Position numbers and translations under genes: made by a program
Part shown: one piece after another, positions 1-7,551 of the stretch
How positions within the stretch are numbered: the stretch's first letter is position 1
Layout of the letters: every line of letters starts with the position of its first letter
The notes under the pieces: model-generated
What the model was told of the DNA's origin: nothing
What the model saw: only the letters and a program-made list of their open reading frames with translations
Database searches by the model: none
From: Salinimicrobium sp049680855
Lineage (GTDB): Bacteria > Bacteroidota > Bacteroidia > Flavobacteriales > Flavobacteriaceae
Length of the DNA: 64,000 bases
NCBI RefSeq assembly: GCF_049680855.1
Contig: NZ_JBMPGS010000002.1
Coordinates: forward strand, 868,001-932,000
Direction of reading: 5' to 3'

Positions 1-112
1 CCATAGCTCCCTGTTCCAAGCCCTGGTTTTCTTTCTCCAGATAGCCCACAAAATCCGCTGAACTTTGTGAGTAATTGTTCCCTAATTTTTGGGGTGTGAT
101 GGTGATGTACAT
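1..112 (-). CDS. Mobilization protein / relaxase, N-terminal 37 residues (BtgB / DUF5712-like)
   Basis: The reading frame begins with ATG at 110-112 and runs off the left edge of the window, so only 37 residues are visible. They start MYITITPQKLGNNYSQSSAD and continue with a GYLEKENQGLEQG stretch. This is the start I recognise for the Bacteroidota mobilization relaxases (BtgB/MobB type, DUF5712) that nick an element's transfer origin. It lies 10 nt downstream of the BtgA-like gene on the same strand, which is the usual btgA-btgB order and implies co-transcription. The catalytic motifs are outside the window, so the identification rests on the N-terminus and the neighbour. Confidence 0.7.
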   Translation of the reverse strand, partial: MYITITPQKLGNNYSQSSADFVGYLEKENQGLEQGAM

Positions 113-122
113 AGCTCAAAAA

Positions 123-503
123 TTAGAGTTCGCTGTTGTCGTTTAGCTTTTCCCGAAAACCTACTTCATTCTTTTCTTGAAGGATTTTCTTTTCCAGAAT
201 CAAGGGCTTCTTTTTGGGTTCCTCGGTTTGGAAAAGAGATTCCAACATTGCGACGGTGGGTTTGGTCTGGCTCTTTTCCATATCCCTCATAATGGCAATC
301 ACCGCATTGATTCGCTTCTTGATTGAAGCTTCGATTGTCCTTCCTGTAGGCCCTAGTTTTTCCTTTGGGGAAATTTCGTTGTAGAAGAAAAAATCGAGCA
401 TTGTTGCCATTGCTTCGGTGTGCGATTTGAAGTGTGTTCGTGAAAATTCCTGAAAACGTTTTGCCGTTTCCTTTTTGAACCTGATGCCGATAAATGAGTC
501 CAT
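123..503 (-). CDS. BfmA/BtgA-family mobilization accessory protein
   Basis: A basic protein of about 126 residues. It starts MDSFIGIRFKKETAKRFQEF, a ribbon-helix-helix-like beginning, and ends in a charged Lys/Glu-rich tail. It resembles BtgA/BfmA mobilization proteins, which bind DNA and help the relaxase at the transfer origin. I chose the ATG at 501-503. An in-frame ATG at 545 would add 14 residues, but those overlap a 12-bp repeat that looks like a regulatory or binding site. The relaxase-like gene follows 10 nt downstream. Family assignment is by recognition of the N-terminal half and the gene order; the fold is inferred. Confidence 0.65.
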   Translation of the reverse strand: MDSFIGIRFKKETAKRFQEFSRTHFKSHTEAMATMLDFFFYNEISPKEKLGPTGRTIEASIKKRINAVIAIMRDMEKSQTKPTVAMLESLFQTEEPKKKPLILEKKILQEKNEVGFREKLNDNSEL

Positions 504-512
504 AATTCGACG

Positions 513-567
513 ATTTGTCGCAAATCCTTCCCTAAAAATGGGCATTCACAGGGCATTTGTCGCAAAG
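513..567. repeat. 12-bp direct repeat upstream of the BtgA-like gene
   Basis: ATTTGTCGCAAA occurs at 513-524 and again at 555-566, 42 bp apart, immediately upstream of the chosen start of the mobilization gene. The position suggests a binding site for the mobilization protein (autoregulation) or part of an oriT. This is inference; no nick site can be recognised. Confidence 0.5.
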
Positions 568-675
568 TGTAGAAAGTCGGGAATTTATATTTTTTACAAT
601 ACGCTGAATATGAGCGTACTAAAAACAGAAAGGAGTGCTTAACATCGCATCGCGTGTTACCCTCTTGCTACTCCT

Positions 676-700
676 TTTCGTTCGCCACAGGCGAACAAAA
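676..700. repeat. Hairpin between mobilization genes and upstream genes
   Basis: A 7-bp perfect stem, GTTCGCC (680-686) and GGCGAAC (690-696), with loop ACA, is flanked by T-rich sequence on the left and A-rich on the right, so it could act as a weak terminator on either strand. A second small palindrome, CGCTGAATTTCAGCG, lies at 825-839. The stretch 504-988 otherwise shows no gene I can support; it may contain the transfer origin. Confidence 0.4.
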
Positions 701-883
701 ATTCCGTACAATTTGGTCAAAAGCCAATTGCCAGTTCCAGGGAAACAATTTCCTGTTATGTATTTTTTGATGGGTACGGTTATCGGCGAAAGTCAAAAAA
801 TGGATAACCCTACGTAAAAATAAACGCTGAATTTCAGCGAGATAAATATACTGATTTTTCTTCACTTGAAATTATTTGAACGG

Positions 884-915
884 AAAAACACCTCCAAAAA
901 TTTAGAGGTGCTTTA
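884..915 (-). terminator. Rho-independent terminator after the ssb-radC gene group
   Basis: Read on the minus strand, CACCTC pairs with GAGGTG around an AT-rich loop and is followed by a run of five T. It sits about 75 nt downstream of the last small gene (stop at 989), so it plausibly ends the ssb-radC-small-gene transcript. Confidence 0.6.
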
Positions 916-980
916 CTGCAAATTTCAGAAAATCAGATGTTGAATATCACAGGATAGAAGTACAATTTTGTAGTGCTTCC

Positions 981-1002
981 CTTCGACTTCACTCAGGACA
1001 GG
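981..1002. repeat. REP-like interspersed element fragment
   Basis: The sequence CTTCGACTTCACTCAGGACAGG matches from memory a short element scattered through many Bacteroidota intergenic regions (commonly written CTTCGACTTCGCTCAGGACA). Here it forms the 3' end and stop codon of the small gene at 989-1153. The match needs a genome-wide search. Confidence 0.4.
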
Positions 1003-1153
1003 CTTCCTCTACCATCATCTCAAAACAGGTATAATTTTCTCTAAGGTACTTGCTCATATCATCCCCTAATTTTCGTTTCACATCCTTTTTGGAATTCTCC
1101 AAAAGTCGGTTTTGGGCTTCTTCGGTCAGGTCTGAAAAATTAAGATAAATCAT
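989..1153 (-). CDS. Small mobile-element protein, probably C-terminally truncated (54 aa)
   Basis: The frame starts MIYLNFSDLTEEAQNRLLEN and ends at a TGA after 54 residues. It lies 11 nt downstream of the RadC-like gene on the same strand. The N-terminus resembles a small protein I associate with flavobacterial conjugative elements, whose usual versions run about ten residues longer. Here the last residues (EACPE) are encoded by a REP-like repeat, which suggests the original 3' end was replaced. Function unknown. The truncation rests on recollection of the family, so it is tentative. Confidence 0.5.
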   Translation of the reverse strand: MIYLNFSDLTEEAQNRLLENSKKDVKRKLGDDMSKYLRENYTCFEMMVEEACPE

Positions 1154-1164
1154 AAGCTTTGCAT

Positions 1165-1614
1165 TTAAAGCATTCCTTCATCTGCAAAACTGAAATAATT
1201 TCCATCAGGTGTCAGGATCAAATGGTCCAATACCTTTATATCAAATAATTCCCCTGCCTTCTTAATTTTTTGGGTCAGGCGTTTATCCGGTTCACTCGGT
1301 CTCAAGGTACCGCTCGGATGGTTGTGAGCAAGGATTACAGCCGTGGTAAGGCTTTTGAGTACTACTGCAAATACGATCCTTAAGTCTACCAAGGTGCCGG
1401 TAATGCCTCCTGTGGATACCTGATAAATACCTTTTACTTTATTGGCATTGTTCAGCAACATTATTTTAAAGGTTTCGTGCAGTCCGATACTGTTTTTGTC
1501 CCATTGTCCGTAAAGGAGTTCGGCTGCATTTTGAGAGGAAGTTATTTTTGGAAGCTGATTTATTTTAAGGCTTCCACTATAACTTATTGCTATTTCGTTA
1601 ACTTTGATTTCCAT
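1165..1614 (-). CDS. RadC-like JAB-domain protein of the mobile element
   Basis: 149 residues with a JAB/MPN core. Glu47 (in HETFK) and the HNHPSG motif, with His97 and His99 followed by Asp110, supply the expected metal ligands. This is the short RadC form found on Bacteroidota mobile elements and lacks the helix-hairpin-helix region of chromosomal RadC. The family is named for DNA repair, but the biochemical role is unsettled; the metalloenzyme fold suggests hydrolysis of an isopeptide or related bond. It follows ssb on the same strand with a 72-nt gap that contains a strong hairpin, and precedes a small element gene. Confidence 0.85.
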   Translation of the reverse strand: MEIKVNEIAISYSGSLKINQLPKITSSQNAAELLYGQWDKNSIGLHETFKIMLLNNANKVKGIYQVSTGGITGTLVDLRIVFAVVLKSLTTAVILAHNHPSGTLRPSEPDKRLTQKIKKAGELFDIKVLDHLILTPDGNYFSFADEGML

Positions 1615-1642
1615 TATGATCTGATTTAGAAGGTGAATAATG

Positions 1643-1678
1643 AAAGAGGGCGAAACTTTCCACTGAGACGCCCTCTTT
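1643..1678. terminator. Strong hairpin between ssb and the RadC-like gene
   Basis: AAAGAGGGCG (1643-1652) pairs perfectly with CGCCCTCTTT (1669-1678). On the minus strand the following sequence is only moderately T-rich, so it may act as an attenuator or mRNA-stabilising stem rather than a full terminator. Confidence 0.5.
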
Positions 1679-1686
1679 AGTTTAAT

Positions 1687-2043
1687 TTACTCGGCTGAAG
1701 TATTGCCGTTCTTTACGCCTAACAAGAGGATCTCATTGGCTTCCACCTCGGTAACATAGCGTTTAATGCCGTCATTATTCTCGTAACTACGGGATTTCAA
1801 TTTTCCGCTAATTCCAATTTCCTTACCCTTTCCTGCATACTTCTCAATGATTTCTGCAGTTTTTCCCCAGGCGACTACGGTATGCCATTCTGTATTTTGC
1901 ACTTTTTCGCCCTTTTCGCTTTTGTAATACTCATTGGTGGCAAGTGAAAAACGGGCTACTTTTTTACCGTTTTCAAGGTTTGTAATGGTTGGTTCCTGAC
2001 CAACATTTCCAATTAGCTGTACGTGATTTTTGATAGTACTCAT
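1687..2043 (-). CDS. ssb: Single-stranded DNA-binding protein of the mobile element
   Basis: 118 residues, nearly all a single OB-fold. It begins MSTIKNHVQLIGNVGQEPTI and contains the typical segments ARFSLATNEY, TEWHTVVAWGK and YAGKGKEIGISGKL. It has no acidic C-terminal tail ending in the DIPF type, which is the partner-binding tip of housekeeping SSB, so this is likely an element-borne SSB protecting transferred single strands. It shares strand and spacing with the RadC-like gene downstream, and a small lysine-rich ORF lies just upstream. Confidence 0.9.
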   Translation of the reverse strand: MSTIKNHVQLIGNVGQEPTITNLENGKKVARFSLATNEYYKSEKGEKVQNTEWHTVVAWGKTAEIIEKYAGKGKEIGISGKLKSRSYENNDGIKRYVTEVEANEILLLGVKNGNTSAE

Positions 2044-2053
2044 AATAAAAGAA

Positions 2054-2209
2054 TTAAAGATTAATTAATAGACTACCTGAACCCTTCAGGCAGTTTTCGT
2101 TTATATTTTTTTGAAGTGATTTACTTATTGTATCCTGAGCGTTTTCCTCTTTTTGTTTTTTTGGCCCCGCTTCCTTTTTGATGTTTTTGTACGATTTCAT
2201 AATGTTCAT
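2054..2209 (-). CDS. Small lysine-rich hypothetical protein (51 aa)
   Basis: The frame starts MNIMKSYKNIKKEAGPKK and stops 10 nt before the ssb start, so it would be the first gene of the ssb operon. No domain is recognised; the protein is strongly basic. Support comes from an unexpected source: the leader and first codons are duplicated in inverted orientation at 2357-2441, where the translated copy still reads VKYKNIGSGAK. An ATG at 2200 is an alternative start. Its function and whether it is translated are open. Confidence 0.35.
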   Translation of the reverse strand: MNIMKSYKNIKKEAGPKKQKEENAQDTISKSLQKNINENCLKGSGSLLINL

Positions 2210-2441
2210 TTTAGATTTACTTCCCGTAGTGCCGTCGCTGTTACCTTTTTTTGTTGCTTATACATTTTCAATATTTGGAATTGGTAAGGACTTATAAAAA
2301 GGAGGTACGACTGGCTTATGCAGTCCGTTCAACTTTCAAATGTTGGTATTTTGCTTACAAAAAAAGGGAAGGGACAGTGACGGCGCGGAAGTTGGTCTAA
2401 AGTCCTTATGTGAAGTACAAAAACATTGGAAGCGGGGCCAA
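2161..2441. repeat. Diverged inverted duplication (arms 2161-2256 and 2357-2441)
   Basis: The reverse complement of 2161-2256 aligns along its length with 2357-2441. Both read a run of A, then a G-rich block with an ACAGYGACGGC core, then GGAAGT, a CTAAA block, GTACAAAAACAT and finally GGAAGCGGGGCCAAA. The left arm is the leader and 5' end of the small gene at 2054-2209. About 100 bp separate the arms. The stretch 2442-2775 beyond holds no gene I can support and ends near the hutU terminator. Confidence 0.55.
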
Positions 2442-2779
2442 ATGCAAGGATGGATATCCGATTAAGCGGACTCCATTTCCGATTTTGTAGTGAGAATGTA
2501 GCATTTCGTTTCGGCGTAGCAGAACGATTAGCGAAATGGAAAGGAAAAATTGGGGATGGTGTCCAAGATATATTTAGGAAAGCTCTTTGCCCGAAATGCA
2601 GCTTTTCGCGAAATAGAGCGGCAATGTGCTGACGGGCTTATGAAAACGGCTTACCCTCCTGAAGTAGGATTTAAAGCCGACTTGACTTCAAAGATGTAGA
2701 TTTTGAATGAAGTTAGCCGCTTTCCGCAATTTTCACAGAAAGAATTAACTTCAGAATCAAACCCTTAACCCCTTAAAAA

Positions 2780-2812
2780 TAAAAAACCCCGAAATGTTAC
2801 CTTCGGGATTCT
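2780..2812 (-). terminator. Rho-independent terminator downstream of hutU
   Basis: CCCGAA (2788-2793) pairs with TTCGGG (2802-2807). Read on the minus strand the stem is followed by TTTTTTATTTTT, a good terminator tail. It lies about 200 nt beyond the hutU stop and is the first good stop signal for the hutH-hutU transcript. Confidence 0.65.
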
Positions 2813-3009
2813 ATTCATTTTTGTGTTACAGGAAATGAGAATAGTGGTCTTGCAATTTGTTGTTATAAGGATGTAACTTCAGATAAAAAGCCAAACTGCT
2901 CTATTTTATCCAAAATTAGTATATTAATAAATGAAACGGGGCTCTGCATGTTATCCTACTGCTATTCTCCCCTTATTTTGGAATTACATAATCTTACTAT
3001 TTGTTGTAT

Positions 3010-5046
3010 TTAAAAAAGGCATTCATCTACCACATGTGGTAAAGTGATTTTTAATTTGGGTTCTGCTTCCATGGCCCTTTTTATGGCAAACATTGCACCT
3101 TCGTTTCGTGCCCAGGATCTTCTGGCAATTCCATTATTTACATCCCAATGCAACATAGATTTGAGACGTCTTTCCGACTCTTTGTCTCCCTGGAGAACCA
3201 TACCGAATCCGCCGTTTATCACTTCTCCCCAGCCAACTCCGCCGCCGTTATGAATACTTACCCAGGTCGCACCTCTAAAGCTGTCACCTATAACATTCTG
3301 AATAGCCATGTCTGCGGTATAACGGGAGCCGTCGTAGATATTGGAGGTTTCTCTGTAAGGAGAATCTGTTCCCGAAACATCATGGTGATCCCGGCCCAAA
3401 ATTATAGGTCCAATTTCCCCTTTTCCGATAGCCTTATTAAAAGCACGTGCTATCTCGATGCGGCCTTCGGCATCGGCATAAAGGATTCTGGCCTGTGAGC
3501 CTACTACCAGCCTATTGGCGCGCGCACCTTCTATCCATTTGATATTATCCTGCATTTGCTGCTGAATCTCCTGGGGCGCTTCTTGTTTTAACTGCTGAAG
3601 CACCTCTCGCGCAATTTCATCTGTTCGTTCTAAATCTTCTTCTTTTCCGGAAGCGCAAACCCAGCGGAAAGGTCCGAAGCCATAGTCAAAGCACACGGGT
3701 CCCATGATATCCTGTACGTAACTGGGGTAAGCGAATTCCTTATCGTCGCCGCCTGAAGTCCCGCTTATGAAATTTCCATCCTCATCCTTGAAAATCCTGG
3801 CTCCGGCTCGAGAGGCTTCCAGTAAAAAGGCGTTTCCGTAATCAAAGAAGTACGTGCCTTTCTTGGTATGGCGGTTGATAGCTTCAGTTTGCCTACGCAG
3901 GCTTTCCCTTACCTTATCCCTAAATCTTTCAGGATCTTTGCTCATCATCTCTTTCGATTCTTCCAGAGTTAATCCAGCGGGATAATAACCACCGGCCCAC
4001 GGATTGTGAAGAGAGGTCTGGTCGCTTCCCAAATCGATATGTATGTCTGCCTCGTCAAATTTTTCCCAAACGTCTACTACATTTCCTAAATAGGCGAAGG
4101 AGATGGTTTTGCCTTCAGCTTTTGCGGCAGTAACTTTATTCACCAGCACGTCAAGGTCCTCAACAACTTCATCCACCCATCCCTGAGAATGACGAGTATG
4201 AACTGCTTTTGGATTTACCTCGGCACAAACAGTGATGCAGCCGGCAATGTTTCCGGCTTTGGGCTGAGCGCCGCTCATGCCTCCCAATCCCGAGGTAACA
4301 AATAGAGAACCCTCTCCTAAATTGTCATTTTTGATACCTCTGGTTTCGGCGATCTTTCTCAAGGCGTTGAGCACCGTGATCGTTGTGCCATGGACAATTC
4401 CCTGCGGACCAATGTACATATAGCTGCCGGCAGTCATCTGGCCATACTGGGTTACTCCCAGTGCATTGAATTTCTCCCAGTCATCCTGCTTTGAATAATT
4501 CGGGATCATCATACCATTGGTCACAACTACGCGGGGCGCATCTTTATGAGAAGGAAAAAGCCCCAGCGGGTGGCCGGAGTTCATGACAAGCGTCTGTTCT
4601 TCGGTCATTTCCGCCAGGTATTTCATCACGAGCCTGTACTGCGCCCAGTTCTGAAAAACTGCTCCGTTACCACCGTAAGTAATTAACTCATGCGGATGCT
4701 GGGCCACTTTAGGATCGAGGTTGTTTTGGATCATCAGCATAATAGCCTTTGCCTGCTCGCACTTTCCCGGATATTCAGAAATGGACCGCGCATACATCGC
4801 ATAATCGGGACGCAGGCGGTACATATAGATCCTACCATAGGTCTCCAGCTCATGGCGAAATTCCGATATCAGTTCTTCGTGATGTTGTTTCTCAAAATAC
4901 CTGAGTGCATTGCGCAGGGCGAGCTTCTTTTCTTCGGGACTTAATATATCTTTTCTTTTTGGAGCGTGATTTACTTTGGATTCATAAGGTTTTGCCGTAG
5001 GCAGCTCATTTGGAATACCTTCTAAAATTTTATCTTTGAAATTCAT
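3010..5046 (-). CDS. hutU: Urocanate hydratase (urocanase)
   Basis: 678 residues. The enzyme adds water to urocanate, giving 4-imidazolone-5-propionate, the second step of histidine breakdown, using tightly bound NAD+ as an electrophile. The sequence carries urocanase landmarks: TYGGNGAVFQNWAQYRL near residue 125, LFVTSGLGGMSGAQPKAG near 250, DQTSLHNPWAGGYYP near 345, and GRDHHDVSGTDSPYRETSN with SIHNGGGVGWGEVINGG near the C-terminus. It belongs to the longer class of about 660-680 residues rather than the 550-residue type. hutH ends 11 nt upstream, so the two form an operon; hutI and hutG are not in the window. Confidence 0.95.
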   Translation of the reverse strand: MNFKDKILEGIPNELPTAKPYESKVNHAPKRKDILSPEEKKLALRNALRYFEKQHHEELISEFRHELETYGRIYMYRLRPDYAMYARSISEYPGKCEQAKAIMLMIQNNLDPKVAQHPHELITYGGNGAVFQNWAQYRLVMKYLAEMTEEQTLVMNSGHPLGLFPSHKDAPRVVVTNGMMIPNYSKQDDWEKFNALGVTQYGQMTAGSYMYIGPQGIVHGTTITVLNALRKIAETRGIKNDNLGEGSLFVTSGLGGMSGAQPKAGNIAGCITVCAEVNPKAVHTRHSQGWVDEVVEDLDVLVNKVTAAKAEGKTISFAYLGNVVDVWEKFDEADIHIDLGSDQTSLHNPWAGGYYPAGLTLEESKEMMSKDPERFRDKVRESLRRQTEAINRHTKKGTYFFDYGNAFLLEASRAGARIFKDEDGNFISGTSGGDDKEFAYPSYVQDIMGPVCFDYGFGPFRWVCASGKEEDLERTDEIAREVLQQLKQEAPQEIQQQMQDNIKWIEGARANRLVVGSQARILYADAEGRIEIARAFNKAIGKGEIGPIILGRDHHDVSGTDSPYRETSNIYDGSRYTADMAIQNVIGDSFRGATWVSIHNGGGVGWGEVINGGFGMVLQGDKESERRLKSMLHWDVNNGIARRSWARNEGAMFAIKRAMEAEPKLKITLPHVVDECLF

Positions 5047-5057
5047 TTCTAAAGTGG

Positions 5058-6581
5058 TTAGTAATTGTTGTGGTTGATTTTTTCTTCCATCTTACCTATT
5101 GCTATCTCAGTAAGGAATTGCCGGGCAGCAGCAATATGCTTGTACATTATCTCATCTTTTTCCAGGATGGGGACCTGAGATCGAAAGCCTTCTAAAAAGG
5201 TTTCCAGTACTGGAGACGTTTTTTCCGGTTCTCTAAAATGAAGTGCCTGGGAAGCATTAAATAATTCAATCGCCAGAATATTCAGAACATTTCCAGTAAT
5301 CTTTAAGAGTTTTGTCGCTGCATTGGCTCCCATACTGACGTGGTCTTCCTGCCCATTAGACGAAACAATTGAATCTATACTGGCAGGGGTAGCGTATTGC
5401 TTGTTCTGGCTTACCAGACTGGCGGCAGAATACTGTGTGATCATGAAACCACTGTTAAGACCGGGATCTTTCACTAAAAAAGCAGGAAGATCCCTTGTGC
5501 CAGAGATCAACTGGTAAGTTCTTCGTTCAGAAATATTTCCTAATTCTGCCATGGCAATTGCGAGATAATCTAGTGCCAGGGCCAAAGGTTGCCCGTGAAA
5601 ATTCCCTCCCGAAATAATCTTGTCTGCTTTAACAAAAATGTTAGGATTATCGGTAACTGAATTCACCTCCGTAAGAATCACCTTTTCCACAAAGGCTAAG
5701 GTGTCCTTACTGGCTCCATGGACTTGTGGAATACATCTAAAGGAATAAGGATCCTGCACATTGTTTTTCTTTTTTGAAGAAATTTCACTTCCTTTCAAAA
5801 CATTCCTAATTCTTTGTGCAGTCCTAATCTGTCCGGCATGCGGCCGGATCTCATGCACCAGCGAGTCAAAAGGTGACATATTACAGTAAAAAGAATCTAC
5901 TGAGGTAGCGCCAATAACATCTGCCAAAAAGCATAATCTGTGGGACTCTAATAGAGCATAAATTCCATGTGCCGCCATGAATTGAGTCCCATTGAGGAGA
6001 GCCAGCCCTTCTTTGGCCTGCAAAGTGAGTCTCTTCCAGCCCAATTGATCAAGCACCTCTAGTGCCTTTCTCCTTCTCCCTTTGTAGTAAACCTCTCCCT
6101 CGCCCAGTAAAGGCAGAGAAAGATGAGCTAAAGGTGCCAGGTCACCCGAGGCTCCGAGAGATCCCTGTTCATAAACCACGGGAAGAACATCATTATTGTA
6201 CATTTCAATTAGCCGCTCCACCGTTTTAAGTCTGACTCCGGAATTACCGTAACTAAGGGATTGAATCTTTAAAAACAACATTAGTTTTACAAGTAATTTA
6301 TTAATTGCTTCCCCGGTACCACAAGCGTGGGACCTGACAAGGTTTTCCTGTAATTCTTCCAGTCGTGCTGAAGAGATAGGAACATTACACAAAGAACCGA
6401 AGCCAGTATTAATACCATAAATCGGCTCTTCATTATTTTTTAGGTGGTTTTCCAGGTATTCCCGGGATACAGTTATAAGACTTCTAGAACTTTCACTTAA
6501 TCTAAGTTTTTTTTCTTTCTGAACGATTTCCCTAATCTGTTCCAGATCTAGAGAATCAGGCGATATAAAATGAATACACAT
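5058..6581 (-). CDS. hutH: Histidine ammonia-lyase
   Basis: 507 residues from the chosen ATG at 6579-6581; an ATG at 6626 would add a 15-residue extension atypical for the family. The enzyme removes ammonia from L-histidine to give urocanate. The Ala-Ser-Gly triplet that forms the MIO electrophile is visible in GASGDLAPLAHL (Ala144-Ser145-Gly146). Other family motifs are YGINTGFG, NGTQFMAAHG, QDPYSFRCIPQVHGA, and SSNGQEDHVSMGANAA in the C-terminal half. It precedes hutU by 11 nt on the same strand. A terminator upstream separates it from the PepSY-SusD-SusC transcript, so hutH must have its own promoter, which I could not pick out. Confidence 0.93.
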   Translation of the reverse strand: MCIHFISPDSLDLEQIREIVQKEKKLRLSESSRSLITVSREYLENHLKNNEEPIYGINTGFGSLCNVPISSARLEELQENLVRSHACGTGEAINKLLVKLMLFLKIQSLSYGNSGVRLKTVERLIEMYNNDVLPVVYEQGSLGASGDLAPLAHLSLPLLGEGEVYYKGRRRKALEVLDQLGWKRLTLQAKEGLALLNGTQFMAAHGIYALLESHRLCFLADVIGATSVDSFYCNMSPFDSLVHEIRPHAGQIRTAQRIRNVLKGSEISSKKKNNVQDPYSFRCIPQVHGASKDTLAFVEKVILTEVNSVTDNPNIFVKADKIISGGNFHGQPLALALDYLAIAMAELGNISERRTYQLISGTRDLPAFLVKDPGLNSGFMITQYSAASLVSQNKQYATPASIDSIVSSNGQEDHVSMGANAATKLLKITGNVLNILAIELFNASQALHFREPEKTSPVLETFLEGFRSQVPILEKDEIMYKHIAAARQFLTEIAIGKMEEKINHNNY

Positions 6582-6655
6582 TGCTTTATTTTTTCGAACG
6601 TCTCTTAAAAGGAAAGGAACAAACAAATTGTTTCCTGACTTACAATCCAGCTAAT

Positions 6656-6684
6656 AAAAAAGGCTGTCTTTTGACAGCCTTTTT
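6656..6684 (-). terminator. Rho-independent terminator after the SusC-SusD-PepSY operon
   Basis: AGGCTGTC (6661-6668) and GACAGCCT (6673-6680) form an 8-bp stem with loop TTTT, flanked by A and T runs. On the minus strand it follows the PepSY gene by about 70 nt and separates that operon from hutH. Confidence 0.8.
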
Positions 6685-6751
6685 GGCTAATTCAATTCTA
6701 TCCTTGAAAGAGTAGTAATGGATCCGCCAGGGGGATCCAGGTTAATAATAA

Positions 6752-7480
6752 TTAAACACGAGCTTTCTTTTTCTTTTTCTTCTTAGGATTAATAATTTTC
6801 CTAATAGTGGGGGAAGATATGTACCAAAGCACAAATCCGCTCAATACGGTGATTAATCCCAGTAAAGAGAAGGCTCTCAGAACAAAGTTATTGAAGTCAT
6901 CCCTGCCATCATAATCCATGGTGTGGGTCATCCAGAGGAAATCGAACCACCGCCAGTCCCTGTGTCTCAATGTCCTAAAAGTTCCATCAGCAATGGATAC
7001 ATATGCTCGAATATTTTCGGGAGTGTTATAAGAAATCACATATGCGGGCAGAGGGCCACTGCGATATTCATGGTGATCACCGGTTTCAGTTATCCTCTCC
7101 ACATTTTCTACTTCCAAACCATCTATCATATTCTGGTCTGCTATAGATAGAGCTTCAGCTTCTGTTAAACCCATTTTCATTTCACCGGTACGGGCATTAT
7201 GTAACATACTGTGATTGATCCAGTAGTAGGGATCTCCGGCGATCTCCTTCAGTTCGACAGAATGCACCTTCATTCCTGACGATTCCGATGGACTTAAAAG
7301 CCCTTCAAAACTCGAGTGATTCATTTCAGTCTTTCGATATTGATCTCCATGGATCTCGTCTATATCAGTCCAACTGAAGTATAATCCGCTCACGGTCCAC
7401 ATAATGAATTGTAGTCCTAGAAATATTCCCAAGTACCTATGGGCCTGTCTAATTTTTAAGGCTGTTTGTCTTCTTACCAT
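6752..7480 (-). CDS. PepSY domain-containing membrane protein
   Basis: 242 residues with one membrane segment near the N-terminus (YLGIFLGLQFIMWTVSGLYF), a soluble middle of about 150 residues with a PepSY-like stretch (TEAEALSIADQNM and ISYNTPENIRAYVSIADG), a second membrane segment near the C-terminus (LLGLITVLSGFVLWYI) and a Lys-rich tail. PepSY-TM proteins often accompany TonB-dependent metal or siderophore receptors. Here it is the third gene after SusC and SusD on the same strand. The context suggests a helper of that uptake system, possibly for a metal chelate; substrate and mechanism are not shown by the sequence. Confidence 0.75.
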   Translation of the reverse strand: MVRRQTALKIRQAHRYLGIFLGLQFIMWTVSGLYFSWTDIDEIHGDQYRKTEMNHSSFEGLLSPSESSGMKVHSVELKEIAGDPYYWINHSMLHNARTGEMKMGLTEAEALSIADQNMIDGLEVENVERITETGDHHEYRSGPLPAYVISYNTPENIRAYVSIADGTFRTLRHRDWRWFDFLWMTHTMDYDGRDDFNNFVLRAFSLLGLITVLSGFVLWYISSPTIRKIINPKKKKKKKARV

Positions 7481-7551
7481 TATTACATTGTTAAAGGAGA
7501 TTAGAGGCTTTTTCTTAAGATCTCATCTCCTGAATTGAAAATTTATTTGTT

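Noticed and set aside
635..865. Overlapping open frames on both strands between the mobilization genes and the small gene
   Set aside because: They cover hairpins and AT-rich intergenic sequence, with no codon pattern or family signal.
2426..2632. 68-residue open frame on the plus strand
   Set aside because: It begins inside the right arm of an inverted duplication and has an irregular composition with no recognisable family; more likely chance.
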